This document shows, one piece after another, positions 5,635-6,859 of a stretch of 6,859 nt of DNA. The position numbers were made by a program, and so were the translations under genes. The notes under the pieces were generated by a model. It did not search any database and had not been told where the DNA came from. It saw only the letters and a program-made list of their open reading frames with translations. This DNA comes from Flavobacteriales bacterium UBA3364 (lineage in GTDB: Bacteria; Bacteroidota; Bacteroidia; Flavobacteriales_F; PHOS-HE28): NCBI GenBank assembly GCA_002360495.1, contig DEQO01000081.1, positions 1 to 6,859 on the forward strand, given 5' to 3'. Numbering within the stretch: the first letter of the stretch is position 1; every line of letters starts with the position of its first letter.

Positions 5635-6859
5635 ATGGAACTCGCGAAGCGATTTGAGCCGGAGACCGCGGAAGGCAAGTGGTACAAGCACTGGATGGAG
5701 AAGGGGTACTTCCGGTCCGTGCCCGACGAGCGCGAGCCTTACACCGTGGTGATCCCACCACCGAACGTGACGGGCGTGCTGCACATGGGGCACATGCTGA
5801 ACAACACCATTCAGGACGTGCTGGTGCGTCGCGCGCGGATGCAGGGGAAGAACGCCTGCTGGGTGCCGGGTACGGACCATGCGAGCATCGCCACGGAAGC
5901 CAAGGTGGTGCGCCTGCTCGGTGAACAAGGCATCAAGAAGAGCGCGATCGGTCGCGAGGAGTTCCTGAAGCATGCCTTTGCGTGGAAAGAGAAGTACGGC
6001 GGCGTGATCCTGGAGCAGTTGAAGAAGCTCGGCGCCAGCTGTGATTGGGACCGCACACGCTTCACCATGGAGGACGATCTCAGCGATGCCGTGATCGACG
6101 TGTTCATCGACCTGCACAAGAAAGGCCTCGTGTACCGCGGCCTGCGTATGGTGAACTGGGACCCCGTGGCGCTGACGGCGGTGAGCGACGAGGAGGTGAT
6201 CATGAAGGAGCAGAACTCCAAGCTCTACCATATCCGGTACAGGATCATCGATCAGACGATCAGAGGATCAGAAGATCAGACGATCGACGCGGAGGCCGAG
6301 TACATCACGATCGCCACTACGCGTCCCGAGACCATCCTTGGCGATACAGCGGTGGCCGTGCACCCCGAGGACGAGCGTTACGCCGACCTGAAGGGCATGC
6401 AGGTGGAAGTGCCACTGATCGGTCGCCGCATCCCGGTGGTCTTTGATGAGTATGTGGAGCGCGAGTTCGGTACCGGCGCGCTGAAGGTGACGCCCGCGCA
6501 CGATGTGAACGACCACGAGCTGGGCAAGAAGCACAACCTGGAGACCATCGACATCCTGGAGCCCAACGGCACGCTGAGCGCCGCTGCCCAGCTCTATGTG
6601 GGCGATGACCGCTTCGCTGTGCGCAAGAAGATCGTGAAGGAGTTGGAGGAGAAGGGCTACCTGGTAAAGACCGAGGACATCAAGAACAAGGTGGGCTACA
6701 GCGAACGCACAGATGCCGTGATCGAGCCGCGCCTCTCGCTGCAATGGTTCGTGAAGATGGGCGAGCTGGCCAAGCCCGCCTTGGAAGTGGTGAAGGACGG
6801 TCGCGTGAAGCTGCACCCGCAGAAGTTCGTGAACACCTACACCTACTGGATGGAGAACG
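5635..6859 (+). CDS. valS: Valyl-tRNA synthetase, N-terminal 408 residues (3' end outside window)
   Basis: This class I aminoacyl-tRNA synthetase charges tRNA-Val with valine in the cytoplasm and hydrolyses mischarged threonyl-tRNA. The Rossmann core begins at once: PPPNVTGVLHMGH (41-53) contains the HIGH signature as HMGH (50-53), and WVPGTDHASIATE (76-88) is characteristic of ValS. The CP1 editing domain occupies about 195-375, with TTRPETILGDTAVAVHP (228-244) and GTGALKVTPAHDVND (279-293), whose Asp290 is the conserved editing-site aspartate. The window ends at TYTYWMEN, so the rest of the core, the KMSKS loop, the anticodon-binding domain and the C-terminal coiled coil are not seen; full proteins are usually about 870-950 residues. 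ATG 5635 is supported by AGGGA four bases upstream and the family-like MELAKRFEPETAEGKWY. A short repeat-encoded insertion lies at 204-218, before the editing motif. The gene is divergent from DUF1573 paralogue 3. Confidence 0.98.
   Translation, partial: MELAKRFEPETAEGKWYKHWMEKGYFRSVPDEREPYTVVIPPPNVTGVLHMGHMLNNTIQDVLVRRARMQGKNACWVPGTDHASIATEAKVVRLLGEQGIKKSAIGREEFLKHAFAWKEKYGGVILEQLKKLGASCDWDRTRFTMEDDLSDAVIDVFIDLHKKGLVYRGLRMVNWDPVALTAVSDEEVIMKEQNSKLYHIRYRIIDQTIRGSEDQTIDAEAEYITIATTRPETILGDTAVAVHPEDERYADLKGMQVEVPLIGRRIPVVFDEYVEREFGTGALKVTPAHDVNDHELGKKHNLETIDILEPNGTLSAAAQLYVGDDRFAVRKKIVKELEEKGYLVKTEDIKNKVGYSERTDAVIEPRLSLQWFVKMGELAKPALEVVKDGRVKLHPQKFVNTYTYWMEN
6243..6288 (+). repeat. Octanucleotide tandem repeat GATCAGAN inside valS
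   Basis: GATC begins at 6243, 6250, 6258, 6266, 6274 and 6282, so five of the six start points are exactly 8 bases apart. The units at 6250-6281 are GATCAGA followed by C, G, A and C; a GATCATC precedes and a GATCGACG follows. Because 8 is not a multiple of 3, the protein repeats only every 24 bases: DQTIRGSE followed by DQTI (residues 206-217). The array lies between the conserved KLYHIRY and EYITIATTRPET segments of the editing domain, a place likely to tolerate insertions. It is the only such array in the window. Confidence 0.9.

Noticed and set aside
5548..6231. 227-codon minus-strand frame
   Set aside because: It is antisense to valS and rich in His and Leu, typical of a complementary-strand shadow.
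6243..6288. valS repeat as a true phase-variation switch
   Set aside because: valS is essential, so an on/off frameshift switch would be lethal in the off state; the array is reported as an insertion instead.
6268..6816. 182-codon minus-strand frame
   Set aside because: It is antisense to valS; the coding strand has unmistakable synthetase motifs.

Overview
The window reads as chromosomal DNA from a GC-rich member of the Bacteroidota, probably Flavobacteriales-like. The evidence is a secreted protein with the beta-sandwich modules and the LPVELLTF...NYYRL module typical of type IX secretion (T9SS) cargo, three DUF1573 proteins (a family abundant in this phylum), starts that mostly lack Shine-Dalgarno sequences, and two TAnnTTTG-like -7 promoter elements. 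No mobile element, CRISPR array or RNA gene was found.

Layout. Positions 1-2170 (minus strand) hold a two-gene unit: a small exported protein with a possible ferredoxin-like/HMA-like fold, followed with an 11-base overlap by a large T9SS-type cargo gene that runs off the left edge (565 codons visible). A near-consensus promoter and a structured leader lie upstream at 2236-2298. Positions 2417-3646 (minus) encode a complete class I PLP aminotransferase with all expected catalytic motifs. A strong intrinsic terminator at 3700-3732 closes a tandem pair of DUF1573 genes (3755-4216 and 4282-4743). These are equal in length, align without gaps and are about 69% identical. A third, more divergent DUF1573 gene lies at 5037-5471. 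Divergently from it, on the plus strand, starts valS (valyl-tRNA synthetase), which runs off the right edge after 408 codons.

How the parts relate. The DUF1573 genes look like a small family grown by duplication. Two of the three 5' regions carry a 7-N4-7 direct repeat with 11-bp period, the geometry bound by OmpR/PhoB-type response regulators, at nearly the same distance from a possible -7 box. This suggests common control. The aminotransferase and valS are ordinary metabolic and translation genes with no obvious link to their neighbours.

The most unusual feature is in valS. At the front of its editing (CP1) domain lies an in-frame array of the octamer GATCAGAN (four exact-period units plus degenerate flanks). 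It encodes a short insertion between two conserved segments. An 8-bp unit inside an essential gene keeps frame only if copy number changes in steps of three.
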